From Roseicitreum antarcticum (GTDB lineage Bacteria; Pseudomonadota; Alphaproteobacteria; Rhodobacterales; Rhodobacteraceae): a stretch of 64,000 nucleotides of DNA. The stretch spans positions 682,001 to 746,000 of the forward strand of contig NZ_CP061498.1 of NCBI RefSeq assembly GCF_014681765.1, written 5' to 3'. Positions 19,604 to 27,222 of the stretch are shown here, piece by piece. A model generated the notes under the pieces. It was not told the DNA's origin, made no database searches, and was given only the letters and a program-made list of their open reading frames with translations. Both the position numbers and the translations under genes were made by a program. The stretch's first letter is position 1. Each line of letters begins with the position of its first letter.

Positions 19604-20614
19604 TCAGACCTCTGCGGCGTTGGTCTTGGCGGCCAGTCCGCCCTTGGCCCAGGCTTGCAAGATGCGCACAGCGATTACCGGGATGGCAAGGCTGGCTGCG
19701 ACGAGGACCAGCCCGCCCGCGACGCCAACCGCGCCGCGCCCATCCGATACCGACAAAAGCGCCCCGGCAAAGGCTGCCAGCGGGAAGGTGAAGGCACCCC
19801 ACAGCGCCGAGAACCCTGCCGCTGTCAGCCAGCGGGCAGATAGCAGCAGCGCCGCCAGGATCAGCGCACCCAGCGCGACCGCCCCTGCCGCCAGCATGTC
19901 GTACCCCAACCCGTCCGAGACGATTGCAAACAGCGAAGCCGGGGCCAGGTGGATGGCCAGAAGCGGGCGCAGCGGCGCAGGCGGAATACGGGTCCAGAGC
20001 TGCCAGAGGCTTACCGCCCAGATCGCCGCCGCCACCGGCATCATGGCAAAAAGTGTCACGGTGGGCAGCAGCGTCAACCCCAGCGGGATCGTGGTCAGCG
20101 GGCCCAGGATGAAGCCCACGAAGGTCAGGTGAAAGACCGGGGTGACCACGCGCCCCTCGACCGGGCCGGTGACCAGCGAATGCACGATCAGCCCCAGGAT
20201 ACAAAGGTGGAAGATCGCGCCCACCGCCGCCGTTGCCGCCGCCAGCCCCGGGGCGAAGGGCACCAGCGTGGCGGCCAGCAGCACGCAGCAAAGCGACATC
20301 GCCGTCAGCCCTGCGCGCCCGGGCAGGATGCGCAGATCCTCAATCACCACGCCGGGGCGGCGCAGGGGTTTCGCCAGATAGGCGACAAGCGCGAAGGCAT
20401 AGATCAAGACCGTCGCACCCAGCACCATATCGCCGATGAAGACCGGCGCGCCCAGCGTTTCCGCCGCCAGCCGCCAGCCCAGTCCCAGCCCGAACAGCCC
20501 CATCAGGGGCGGAAAGATCGCGGGCGGCGTGCGGGTCCACAGGCCGGGCTTCGGTGGCATGAAGCTGGGCGGTGCGGGGGGAATGCGCGGACGGGTGCGG
20601 GGGGGAGTGGTCAT
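19604..20614 (-). CDS. TDT family (TehA/SLAC1-like) transporter
   Basis: A 336-residue membrane protein with about ten hydrophobic helices from residue 40 to 325, preceded by a Pro/Arg-rich cytoplasmic tail (TRPRIPPAPPSFMPPKPG). Layout and segments such as HLTFVGFILGPL, HLAPASLFAIVSDGL and SALWGAFTFPLAAFA fit the tellurite-resistance/dicarboxylate (TDT) family. That family includes TehA, plant SLAC1 anion channels and the sulfite exporter Ssu1. Its HLAPAS and WGAFTFP motifs are hallmark TehA-like sequences. The substrate is not determined. The start at MTTPPRT is preceded by AAGGG. A 393-nt gene-free stretch lies upstream. Confidence 0.85.
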   Translation of the reverse strand: MTTPPRTRPRIPPAPPSFMPPKPGLWTRTPPAIFPPLMGLFGLGLGWRLAAETLGAPVFIGDMVLGATVLIYAFALVAYLAKPLRRPGVVIEDLRILPGRAGLTAMSLCCVLLAATLVPFAPGLAAATAAVGAIFHLCILGLIVHSLVTGPVEGRVVTPVFHLTFVGFILGPLTTIPLGLTLLPTVTLFAMMPVAAAIWAVSLWQLWTRIPPAPLRPLLAIHLAPASLFAIVSDGLGYDMLAAGAVALGALILAALLLSARWLTAAGFSALWGAFTFPLAAFAGALLSVSDGRGAVGVAGGLVLVAASLAIPVIAVRILQAWAKGGLAAKTNAAEV

Positions 20615-21007
20615 GTCGGCCCTTCTGGATGGCAATGTGGCGCGCGTGGCGCCGCGCGACAGCGCAGCGATACCATCGGGCGCCGCGTGCCACCATGGCG
20701 AAGGCAGGGCGATGGCGCAAGTGTCGCAGGGATTGCAGGGAAATTGAGAATGCTCCCCGATGTTTCGGATTGGAAGGGGCTAATTCCGGTGGGCGAAGGT
20801 GTGCCTTCAGACTCGTCTTGTCGGCACGGCAGGCGCGCAGCGGGGGATGATGCAGCGGCGCGCGGGGCGAATAATGGAACGGCGTTCAGATCCTGCCCGC
20901 CAAGGATCGCGGGCGCGCGTGGGATGCGCCTTCGCCCTGCATGCGGGCAAGAGGCATGCCCCTGCACGGCCCCCCCGCCCCTGCCCGCCCCTGCCCGCCC
21001 CGCGCGG
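20615..21007. other. Gene-free 393-nt interval
   Basis: It lies between two minus-strand genes. I see no convincing gene, tRNA or terminator. It ends in a C-rich run with CTGCCCGCCC repeated near 20980-21000. The transporter promoter should be in its left part, but no clear -35/-10 pair stands out. Confidence 0.5.
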
Positions 21008-22930
21008 TCAATTCTCATCGAGATCGGCGAAAGCCCAGGCGTTGCGGATCAATTCGCGCAGCATCGGCTGCGGCGCCCATAGGGCGGGATCGTCGGCACC
21101 GAAACGCTCCATCTCGCGCCGCACCAGCATCAGGCCGCGCAGATCGGCGGCGAAACACGGGCCACCGCGCCAATGCGGCCAGCCCAAGCCCCGGATGGCG
21201 CAAAGGTCCAGGTCCGAGGGGCGCTGCGCCGTGCCGTCTTGCAGCAGCCGTGCGCAGGCATTCAGCAGCGCCGCATGGAGCCGGGCGAAGGGTTGCGCGG
21301 GGTGCGGGGTGGTCGCACAGGCGGCATCCGGCAATCCCGCAAACCCCGGCGGCAGCCCGGCCCGGATGTAATCAGCGGCGATCTCTGCATCCGACAGCCC
21401 CAGCGCACGGGTCGCCGCGATGCAATGCGCGATCGTGGCGCGCAGGTCAGGGATGGCGGCGCGGCCATTCAGCCGCACGGGTTGCAACTGCAAGCGCGCG
21501 GCCAGATGGAAGGCGCAGATCACCGCGCCGGCGGGCGCGCCGCTGCCGATGACAAGCTGCGCGATACGCCCCGCTATGGCCAGTCCGACACTGCCTGGCG
21601 CGATGGTGGAACCCGCCGCCTGCGGCAGCGTGTCGGCTGTGTGCGAAGTATCCGGGCCAAACGCGGTGTCGGCGGGAGGCGTCGCGCCGGTTACGGGGTT
21701 GGAAACCGAGACATCCCCGGGCGCGTCTGCATCTGCGTCCAAAAGCTGGATCAGGCAGCCCCCGGCGGGCAGATGCGCGGCCATCGGCCCCGCCAGATCC
21801 GGCGTGCCCAGCATCACCGGGCTGCGCGGCAGGCGCGACAGATCGACATGGCCTGACAGGCGGTTCCAGTCGCCCTCCAACGCCTCGGCGGTGATCTGCC
21901 CGGCGCGCAACCGGGCCTCATGCAAGGCGGCGACGGCTTCGACCTGCGCCTGAAGCTGCGCCCCGTCCGGCGCCCAGAGCGCCACGGCAAACCCGGCGCG
22001 CAGCACCCGCGCGATCAGCGCGGCCCCTGCCCCGGCCATGATCAGGTGATCGGGCAGCGACACGGGCGCCGCGACCGGCACGCTGCCCGCGCGCAATTCG
22101 GGGATGCGCAGGGTCCGAAGCTCTGCCCGGCGCAGGTTTTGCAGCGCCAGCGCCACCGGCCCCTGCGCCACATCAGCGGCCAACAGCGCGGCACGCTCTG
22201 CCCCCGCATCAAAGGGCAAGAGCATCGCGGCCTCGACACAGTCGATCACCCCTGCGGCGGCGGTGACCTGATCGGGCGCGCGGCTGACCGTGCGCGCCGC
22301 CGCCAGCGCCGCCAACCCACCCGCCGCATCGCGCAACCGGTCATCACGCGTGCGCGTGGGGCGTAAGGGCGCCGGGCTTCCCGTCAGATCAGCGGCCAAC
22401 ATGGCCGCCAGCGTCGCATCCTCATACCCCGACAGCCCATCGATCACGCGGTCGAAGAACGGCCCGGGGGCATCGGGATCGGCACGCAGGGCATGACGGT
22501 TGAGCAAGATTTCCAGCGTTGCCGCCACGCCGATCAGCCGCGGCAGGCGCTGCGTGACGCCGCCCCCCGCGATGCGGCCCAGCCGCAGATCGCCCGCGCG
22601 CACCAGCGTGCCCGGCGCGGCCCAGCGGGCATGCGCGGCCAGCGCCAGAGCCAGCCCCGCGCCATCCACCCGACCGTGCAGACAGGCGATGACGGGCAAC
22701 GCGAATGCCTCGATCATTTCACAAAGATCATCGGGGGCGGCATCGGCAGGGTTCAGCGCGACGTCGGCGCAGGTATCGGCCCCCGCGCTGCGCAGCAGCA
22801 CCGCCCGCACCCCGGGCCGCCCCGCCGCCTGTGCCAAAGCATCGCGCAGCCTGGCCACAGGCAGCACGCCGCGCTGTGCATCCATGCGCAGCACCACCAC
22901 GCCCGCGTGGTTTTCCGCTATGTTTTGCAT
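21008..22930 (-). CDS. FadB/FadJ-like fusion protein with degenerate active sites
   Basis: A 640-residue protein laid out like the fatty-acid oxidation alpha subunit: an enoyl-CoA hydratase/isomerase half (about 1-190) and a 3-hydroxyacyl-CoA dehydrogenase half. In the hydratase half, CLHGRVDGAGLALALAAHAR and RIAGGGVTQRLPRLIG are recognisable, but the catalytic Glu position (PE-x-x-LG) reads GDLRLG. In the dehydrogenase half, the Rossmann motif is reduced to MAGAGAALIARVL, and the usual GxHFFNP catalytic His block is not seen. The start MQNIAENHAG fits the family; no good ribosome site is visible. It is divergent from the persulfide operon and may be a pseudoenzyme or have shifted chemistry. 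Confidence 0.75.
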   Translation of the reverse strand: MQNIAENHAGVVVLRMDAQRGVLPVARLRDALAQAAGRPGVRAVLLRSAGADTCADVALNPADAAPDDLCEMIEAFALPVIACLHGRVDGAGLALALAAHARWAAPGTLVRAGDLRLGRIAGGGVTQRLPRLIGVAATLEILLNRHALRADPDAPGPFFDRVIDGLSGYEDATLAAMLAADLTGSPAPLRPTRTRDDRLRDAAGGLAALAAARTVSRAPDQVTAAAGVIDCVEAAMLLPFDAGAERAALLAADVAQGPVALALQNLRRAELRTLRIPELRAGSVPVAAPVSLPDHLIMAGAGAALIARVLRAGFAVALWAPDGAQLQAQVEAVAALHEARLRAGQITAEALEGDWNRLSGHVDLSRLPRSPVMLGTPDLAGPMAAHLPAGGCLIQLLDADADAPGDVSVSNPVTGATPPADTAFGPDTSHTADTLPQAAGSTIAPGSVGLAIAGRIAQLVIGSGAPAGAVICAFHLAARLQLQPVRLNGRAAIPDLRATIAHCIAATRALGLSDAEIAADYIRAGLPPGFAGLPDAACATTPHPAQPFARLHAALLNACARLLQDGTAQRPSDLDLCAIRGLGWPHWRGGPCFAADLRGLMLVRREMERFGADDPALWAPQPMLRELIRNAWAFADLDEN

Positions 22931-23010
22931 GGAAAGCAGCGTTTTTTCATGACGTTGGATTAGAAACGTTGCCTGCGGCGATTGCAACGCCCCGCCGCAC
23001 CGATTTATCA

Positions 23011-23030
23011 CATTCAATACTTGCAATATG
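23011..23030. promoter_or_regulatory. Operator-like element of sulfide operon (copy B)
   Basis: CATTCAATACTTGCAATATG holds the dyad ATTCAA-TAC-TTGCAAT. It is 17/20 identical to the element at 8521-8540 and overlaps the -35 box of the operon promoter. It is the expected place for a BigR/SqrR-type repressor controlling persulfide detoxification. Confidence 0.65.
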
Positions 23031-23048
23031 TTGCCCGCTGGCTATATG
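23021..23048 (+). promoter_or_regulatory. Predicted promoter of persulfide operon
   Basis: TTGCAA (23021-23026), a 16-nt spacer and TATATG (23043-23048) give a start near 23055, about 25 nt before the first ATG. The operator covers the -35 box, so binding would block polymerase. Confidence 0.6.
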
Positions 23049-23079
23049 TCCCCCATCACGGATATGAAAGGCTAAAGCG

Positions 23080-23943
23080 ATGCAACCCGACGTCACATCC
23101 TTCTTTGACGACGCAACCAACACTATCACCTACGTCGTGCGCGACCCTGCCGGGCAGCATTGCGCGATCATCGATTCGGTGCTGGATTTCGACTATGCTT
23201 CGGGGCGGACGGACACGTCCTCGGCCGACAAGGTCATTGCGTTTGTGCGCGACCAGAACCTGACCGTCGACTGGCTGCTGGAAACCCATGTTCACGCCGA
23301 CCACCTGTCCGCCGCGCCCTATCTTCAGGACGCACTGGGCGGCAAGATCGGCATCGGGCGCAACATCACGGTGGTGCAAGACACGTTCGGCAAGGTGTTC
23401 AACGCCGGCACCGAGTTCGAGCGGGACGGCAGCCAGTTCGATCAGCTCTTTGGTGAGGGCGACGCGGTGCATATCGGCCAGATGCGCGTCGACATCCTGC
23501 ACACGCCCGGCCACACGCCCGCCTGCCTGACCTATGTGATCGGCGACACGGCCTTTGTGGGCGATACACTGTTCATGCCCGATTTCGGCACGGCGCGCTG
23601 CGACTTCCCCGGCGGTTCGGCCGAGACGATGTTCGCCTCGGTCCAGAAAATTCTGGCACTGCCCGATGCGACGCGGGTCTTCGTCGGCCATGATTACAAG
23701 GCCGAGGGGCGCGAGCATTACGCTTGGGAAACCACCGTGGGCGCGCAGAAGGCCGCGAATGTGCATGTCGGCGGTGGCAAGACGCAGGCCGAGTTCGTGA
23801 CGATGCGCGAGGCGCGCGATGCAAAGCTGGCCATGCCAAAGCTGATCGTACCGTCGTTGCAGATCAACATGCGGGCAGGCCAGATGCCCCCCGCCGACGA
23901 TAACGGGCAGGTCTATCTGAAAGTCCCGATCAACAGGCTGTAA
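23080..23943 (+). CDS. Persulfide dioxygenase-like metallo-beta-lactamase-fold protein
   Basis: A 287-residue cytoplasmic MBL-fold enzyme of the ETHE1/Blh group, which uses Fe(II) and O2 to convert glutathione persulfide to sulfite. The metal motif THVHADH gives His70, His72, Asp74 and His75. HTPGHTPACL and GDTLFMPDFGTARCDFPGG supply the further His and Asp, and VGHDY the last His. Agrobacterium/Xylella Blh proteins carry a DUF442 rhodanese-like domain fused to this enzyme; here DUF442 is a separate gene 1 kb downstream. First gene of an operon with two YeeE/YedE genes, under the operator at 23011. Confidence 0.88.
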   Translation: MQPDVTSFFDDATNTITYVVRDPAGQHCAIIDSVLDFDYASGRTDTSSADKVIAFVRDQNLTVDWLLETHVHADHLSAAPYLQDALGGKIGIGRNITVVQDTFGKVFNAGTEFERDGSQFDQLFGEGDAVHIGQMRVDILHTPGHTPACLTYVIGDTAFVGDTLFMPDFGTARCDFPGGSAETMFASVQKILALPDATRVFVGHDYKAEGREHYAWETTVGAQKAANVHVGGGKTQAEFVTMREARDAKLAMPKLIVPSLQINMRAGQMPPADDNGQVYLKVPINRL

Positions 23944-23994
23944 GCCCCCTGCCCTTGCCGCAAAACGCGGCGGGGCAGCTTTTTGGAGTACGTT

Positions 23995-24426
23995 ATGATG
24001 GAAGCAGACTGGATCCGCGGGCTTTTGGGTGGCGTGATGATCGGTGGCGCGGCGGCGCTGTTCTTGTTGGTGAACGGGCGGATCATGGGGGCCAGCGGGC
24101 TGATCGGCGGGCTGGTGGACCGATCGGGCTGGGGCAATTGGGGCGAGCGCGCGGCCTTCGTTGCGGCACTGATCGCGGTGCCGGGGCTGATGGTGGCCTT
24201 GTTTGCGCAAGATGCAGCGACCAATATCACGGGCAACATTTGGGCTATCGTGCTGGCCGGGCTGTTGGTCGGCGTGGGCACGCGGCTGGCGAATGGCTGC
24301 ACCTCAGGACATGGGGTCTGCGGCATTTCGCGTCTGTCGCTGCGCGGGATCGTGGCCACGGTTTTCTACCTGCTGGCTGGCGGAATAGCGCTGGTAGTGT
24401 TTCGGCATATCCTGGAGGTGGTGTGA
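23995..24426 (+). CDS. YeeE/YedE family membrane protein (PmpA-like)
   Basis: A 143-residue inner-membrane protein with four or five helices, half of a YeeE/YedE sulfur-compound transporter. The hallmark NGCTSGHGVCGISRLS (Cys-containing) segment is present near residues 100-115, along with a GRIMGASGLIGG motif early on. PmpA/PmpB pairs accompany Blh in BigR-type sulfide operons and are thought to move sulfur species such as thiosulfate or sulfide-derived products. The first of two consecutive ATGs follows GGAG at a good distance. Its stop overlaps the next start (TGATG). Confidence 0.88.
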   Translation: MMEADWIRGLLGGVMIGGAAALFLLVNGRIMGASGLIGGLVDRSGWGNWGERAAFVAALIAVPGLMVALFAQDAATNITGNIWAIVLAGLLVGVGTRLANGCTSGHGVCGISRLSLRGIVATVFYLLAGGIALVVFRHILEVV

Positions 24427-24866
24427 TGCTGCGGCTTTTGTTTTCGGCCCTGTCGGGGGGATTGTTCGGCGCGGGGCTGCTGGTGTCGGGGATGACCGAC
24501 ACGCTGAAGGTGCAGGGCTGGCTGGATGTGTTCGGCGCCTGGGACCCGACGCTGGCCTTCGTGCTGGGCGGTGCCATTGCGCCGATGATGCTGGCCTGGA
24601 ACTTTAGCACGCGGCGGGCGCAGCCGGTGCTGGGCGGTGCATTTCCAAGCCCGCCCGCAGCACTTCTGGACCGCAACCTGGTGCTGGGGTCGGTGCTGTT
24701 TGGCGCGGGCTGGGGCATCGCCGGGCTGTGCCCGGGGCCTGCGCTTGCCTCGCTCAGCTGGGGCGGGACAGGCGGGATGGTCTTCCTTCTGGCGATGTTG
24801 GCGGGTATGGTTGCCACACCTTCGCTGCGCTTGTCGATGGACCGGCTGGCGGGTGCGACACCTTGA
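24426..24866 (+). CDS. YeeE/YedE family membrane protein (PmpB-like)
   Basis: A 146-residue partner of the preceding gene, with about four membrane helices. The typical FGAGLLVSGMTDTLKVQGWLD segment and a GLCPGPALASL cysteine motif fit the second half of a split YeeE/YedE transporter. The start overlaps the stop of the first half by one base, so the two halves should be made together and probably form one transport unit. Confidence 0.88.
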   Translation: MLRLLFSALSGGLFGAGLLVSGMTDTLKVQGWLDVFGAWDPTLAFVLGGAIAPMMLAWNFSTRRAQPVLGGAFPSPPAALLDRNLVLGSVLFGAGWGIAGLCPGPALASLSWGGTGGMVFLLAMLAGMVATPSLRLSMDRLAGATP

Positions 24867-24933
24867 GCGTGAGAGACCGCACCCCCAGCCTGCTGACCGA
24901 CCTGCGCTTTACCTTGAACCCTGATGAGGCCCC

Positions 24934-25365
24934 ATGGATATTCGTGCGCTGACCGACACCTACGCGGTTGCCCCGCAACTGATGCCCGACGAAATGCCCG
25001 CCGTTGCTGCGGCGGGCTATACCACGGTGATCTGCAACCGCCCCGACGGTGAGATCCCGCCCGACATCGCGGCGCAGAACATGCGCGATGCTGCCGAGGC
25101 CGCAGGGCTGGCCTTCGTGATCAACCCCGTGGTGGGCGGTGCCATCACGATGGAGAATGTGCAGGCCCAGGCCGCTGCGATCCAAGACGCGACCGGCCCG
25201 GTGCTGGCCTATTGCGCATCGGGCAACCGGTCATCCATCGTCTGGGCCATGGCGCACGCGGGCACCCGGCCCACCGATGAGCTGATCGGCCTGCCTGCGA
25301 AATTCGGCTATAATCTGGAGCCGTTCCGCCCCACGATCGAGCAACTGGCCAAAGCCGGGGGCTGA
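24934..25365 (+). CDS. DUF442/TIGR01244 family sulfurtransferase-phosphatase-like protein
   Basis: A 143-residue cytoplasmic protein with the Cys-x5-Arg loop YCASGNRS near residues 90-97, as in DUF442 rhodanese/dual-specificity-phosphatase-like domains. MPAVAAAGYTTVICNRPDGE is the family N-terminal signature. In Blh of other species this domain is fused to the persulfide dioxygenase, where it handles the persulfide. Here it is free-standing, last in the operon, after a 67-nt gap. No independent promoter is obvious. Confidence 0.88.
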   Translation: MDIRALTDTYAVAPQLMPDEMPAVAAAGYTTVICNRPDGEIPPDIAAQNMRDAAEAAGLAFVINPVVGGAITMENVQAQAAAIQDATGPVLAYCASGNRSSIVWAMAHAGTRPTDELIGLPAKFGYNLEPFRPTIEQLAKAGG

Positions 25366-25407
25366 GCAGGTCGCGCCCGGGTGCGGCGCGCGCCGTTTCG
25401 ACACACC

Positions 25408-25427
25408 CGAGGCTTGCAATAGCCTCG
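25408..25427 (+). terminator. Hairpin after DUF442 gene
   Basis: CGAGGC-TTGCAATA-GCCTCG, 42 nt after the stop codon, in the gap between convergent genes. The stem is short and there is no T run, so this is a weak call. Confidence 0.35.
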
Positions 25428-25446
25428 TGGGGCCTGCGCGCCGCCG

Positions 25447-27066
25447 TCAGTAGACCGGGTCAGCGTCACTCCCGGCGCCGATCAGGTTCGACGCCGTTCC
25501 CCCCATTTCGGGCGGGGGTGGCGCGGCGGCACCCTGTGGCCCGGTATCGCTGAAGGGGATCGCGGTGATCCGCACGGCGCGCGCGCCTTTCGACTGACCC
25601 AGACGGCCCTTCGCCACCACATGACGGTCCAGCGACAAGAGGCTGATTTCCTCCAGCGCGGACATGGGGAGTTCCAGCACGGTCCCGGGCCGGAAATCCA
25701 GCACCTCGGCCAGGGTGAGGCTGCGGCGCAACAGCACGGCATCCAGCCGGGTTTCACAAACCATCACCTGCTGCGACAAGCTGGGGGTGTGTTCCATCGG
25801 CGGCGGCGTGGCGGTGAAACTGTCGCCGGGATCGAAATCGAACATTGGCATCTGCATCGGGCGGTCAGGAATCGCGCAGAGCCACTGACCGTGGCGTCCC
25901 CCCTCACCGATTTCCAGCGCGGCCGAGATGAGTTGATACTCCTGATCCTCCAGCATCAGGCTGAGCGGGCGCGGATCATCCATGAATGAGGCGAATCGGA
26001 ACCCGCCCATGACGTCGGCCTGCGGCATGTTGACAAGCCCGGCCTCCAACAATTGCAAGAACTGGTCGAGGATCGGCGAGACCAGCGTTGCATCGGTGAA
26101 GGTGGGTTTGCGTGGCGCGATCTCGCCGGGGGCGACGCGCCCCGTTGTCAGCATTTCCAGACAGGCGGCAAGCAGCCCCGCATCCATCGCCAACAGGCCC
26201 AGCCGGTCATCCGGGCCCTCGATAACAGTCAGCAGCATGCCGGGCGACAGTTTTTCGATCACCTCGGACAGCGAAACGGTTGTCACGCCCGGGTCGCGCA
26301 CCGACACTGACATTTTGCATGCCAGATGTACCGCCTTCGACATGGCCAGCCGCACGATCCGGCGCATCGGGGCGTCGGGATCGGGCAGATCGAAGCTGAT
26401 GGGGAAGGGTTCGGGTTCCGCCACTGCCGGGCGGCGGCGGATCAGGCGACGGTGCAAGACGCCAGTGCCACGCGGGGCTGCGGCACGCGGGGGCGCACCA
26501 GTGCCGGTACGGGCGGAACCATCGGGTGCCGCGCCGCCCGCAGTGCTGGCCCCGGTGGTGCGCATCGCGTCGGCGCCCGCAGCGGAAAACGTTTCAGATG
26601 CCGCTTCAGTCGCAATATCTGCCGCCGTGTTGCCCGCCAGATCACCGGCAGTACCATCCGCTGCATCCCCGGCAGCGCGGGCATCCCCAGCAGTACCGGC
26701 GGCATTGGCAGAACTGGCATCCCCGGCAGTACTGGCGGCAAATCCCTGCGCCGCGTCAAAACCCGCGTCACCCACGGCGCTGTCGGCAAAGCCACCCTCT
26801 GCCGGGTCGGCGCCACTGTCGCCCGGGCCGGTTGCAAACCCATCGGCAATGCCCGTATCGGCGCCTTCGCTGGTGTCGGCACCGGCGTCGGCACCGGGGG
26901 CGGGATCGGGGGCGGCACCGGGTTCTGGTGCGGCGCGCATACCCGCCGCCCCGGCACGACGGTCCACGGCCGCACCCCCCGGCGCGGGCCCATCCTTATC
27001 CGCATCGGTCGCGGTGGGCCTGTCAGTGCCCGGACCGGCCACGCCGTCGTCATTGTCCTGAACCAT
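25447..27066 (-). CDS. FliM/FliN-family C-terminal (SpoA) domain protein, orphan
   Basis: A 539-residue protein. The first 200 residues are an Ala/Gly/Asp/Thr-rich low-complexity region. Residues about 230-430 look like the FliM middle domain (PDAPMRRIVRLAMSKAVH..., SPGMLLTVIEGPDD). The C-terminus has a SpoA-like surface-presentation domain (GTVLELPMSALEEISLLSL, then GRLGQSKGARAVRI). It lacks the N-terminal CheY-binding peptide of FliM, and no other flagellar gene is nearby. The start MVQDNDDGVAG is preceded by AAGGGG. It may be a divergent motor-switch component or an adapted relative; the role is unproven. Confidence 0.75.
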   Translation of the reverse strand: MVQDNDDGVAGPGTDRPTATDADKDGPAPGGAAVDRRAGAAGMRAAPEPGAAPDPAPGADAGADTSEGADTGIADGFATGPGDSGADPAEGGFADSAVGDAGFDAAQGFAASTAGDASSANAAGTAGDARAAGDAADGTAGDLAGNTAADIATEAASETFSAAGADAMRTTGASTAGGAAPDGSARTGTGAPPRAAAPRGTGVLHRRLIRRRPAVAEPEPFPISFDLPDPDAPMRRIVRLAMSKAVHLACKMSVSVRDPGVTTVSLSEVIEKLSPGMLLTVIEGPDDRLGLLAMDAGLLAACLEMLTTGRVAPGEIAPRKPTFTDATLVSPILDQFLQLLEAGLVNMPQADVMGGFRFASFMDDPRPLSLMLEDQEYQLISAALEIGEGGRHGQWLCAIPDRPMQMPMFDFDPGDSFTATPPPMEHTPSLSQQVMVCETRLDAVLLRRSLTLAEVLDFRPGTVLELPMSALEEISLLSLDRHVVAKGRLGQSKGARAVRITAIPFSDTGPQGAAAPPPPEMGGTASNLIGAGSDADPVY

Positions 27067-27222
27067 CACCCGACCCCTTCGTCTTTGGTGTGTTGTGTGC
27101 GGGTTCCCGAATCCCCGCAGGCACCGTCGGCACCCTGCAAGGCCGGTTTCTGGGACACTGACAGACAAAGGTTATCGGATGGTTGCGATGGCCATCGGCG
27201 TTCGTGGCAAACACCCCCCGCC

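Noticed and set aside
25408-25427. Possible attachment-site-like direct repeat near the end of the sulfide operon
   Set aside because: Only a short hairpin is present; no integrase, tRNA end or second copy is seen, so no mobile island is supported.
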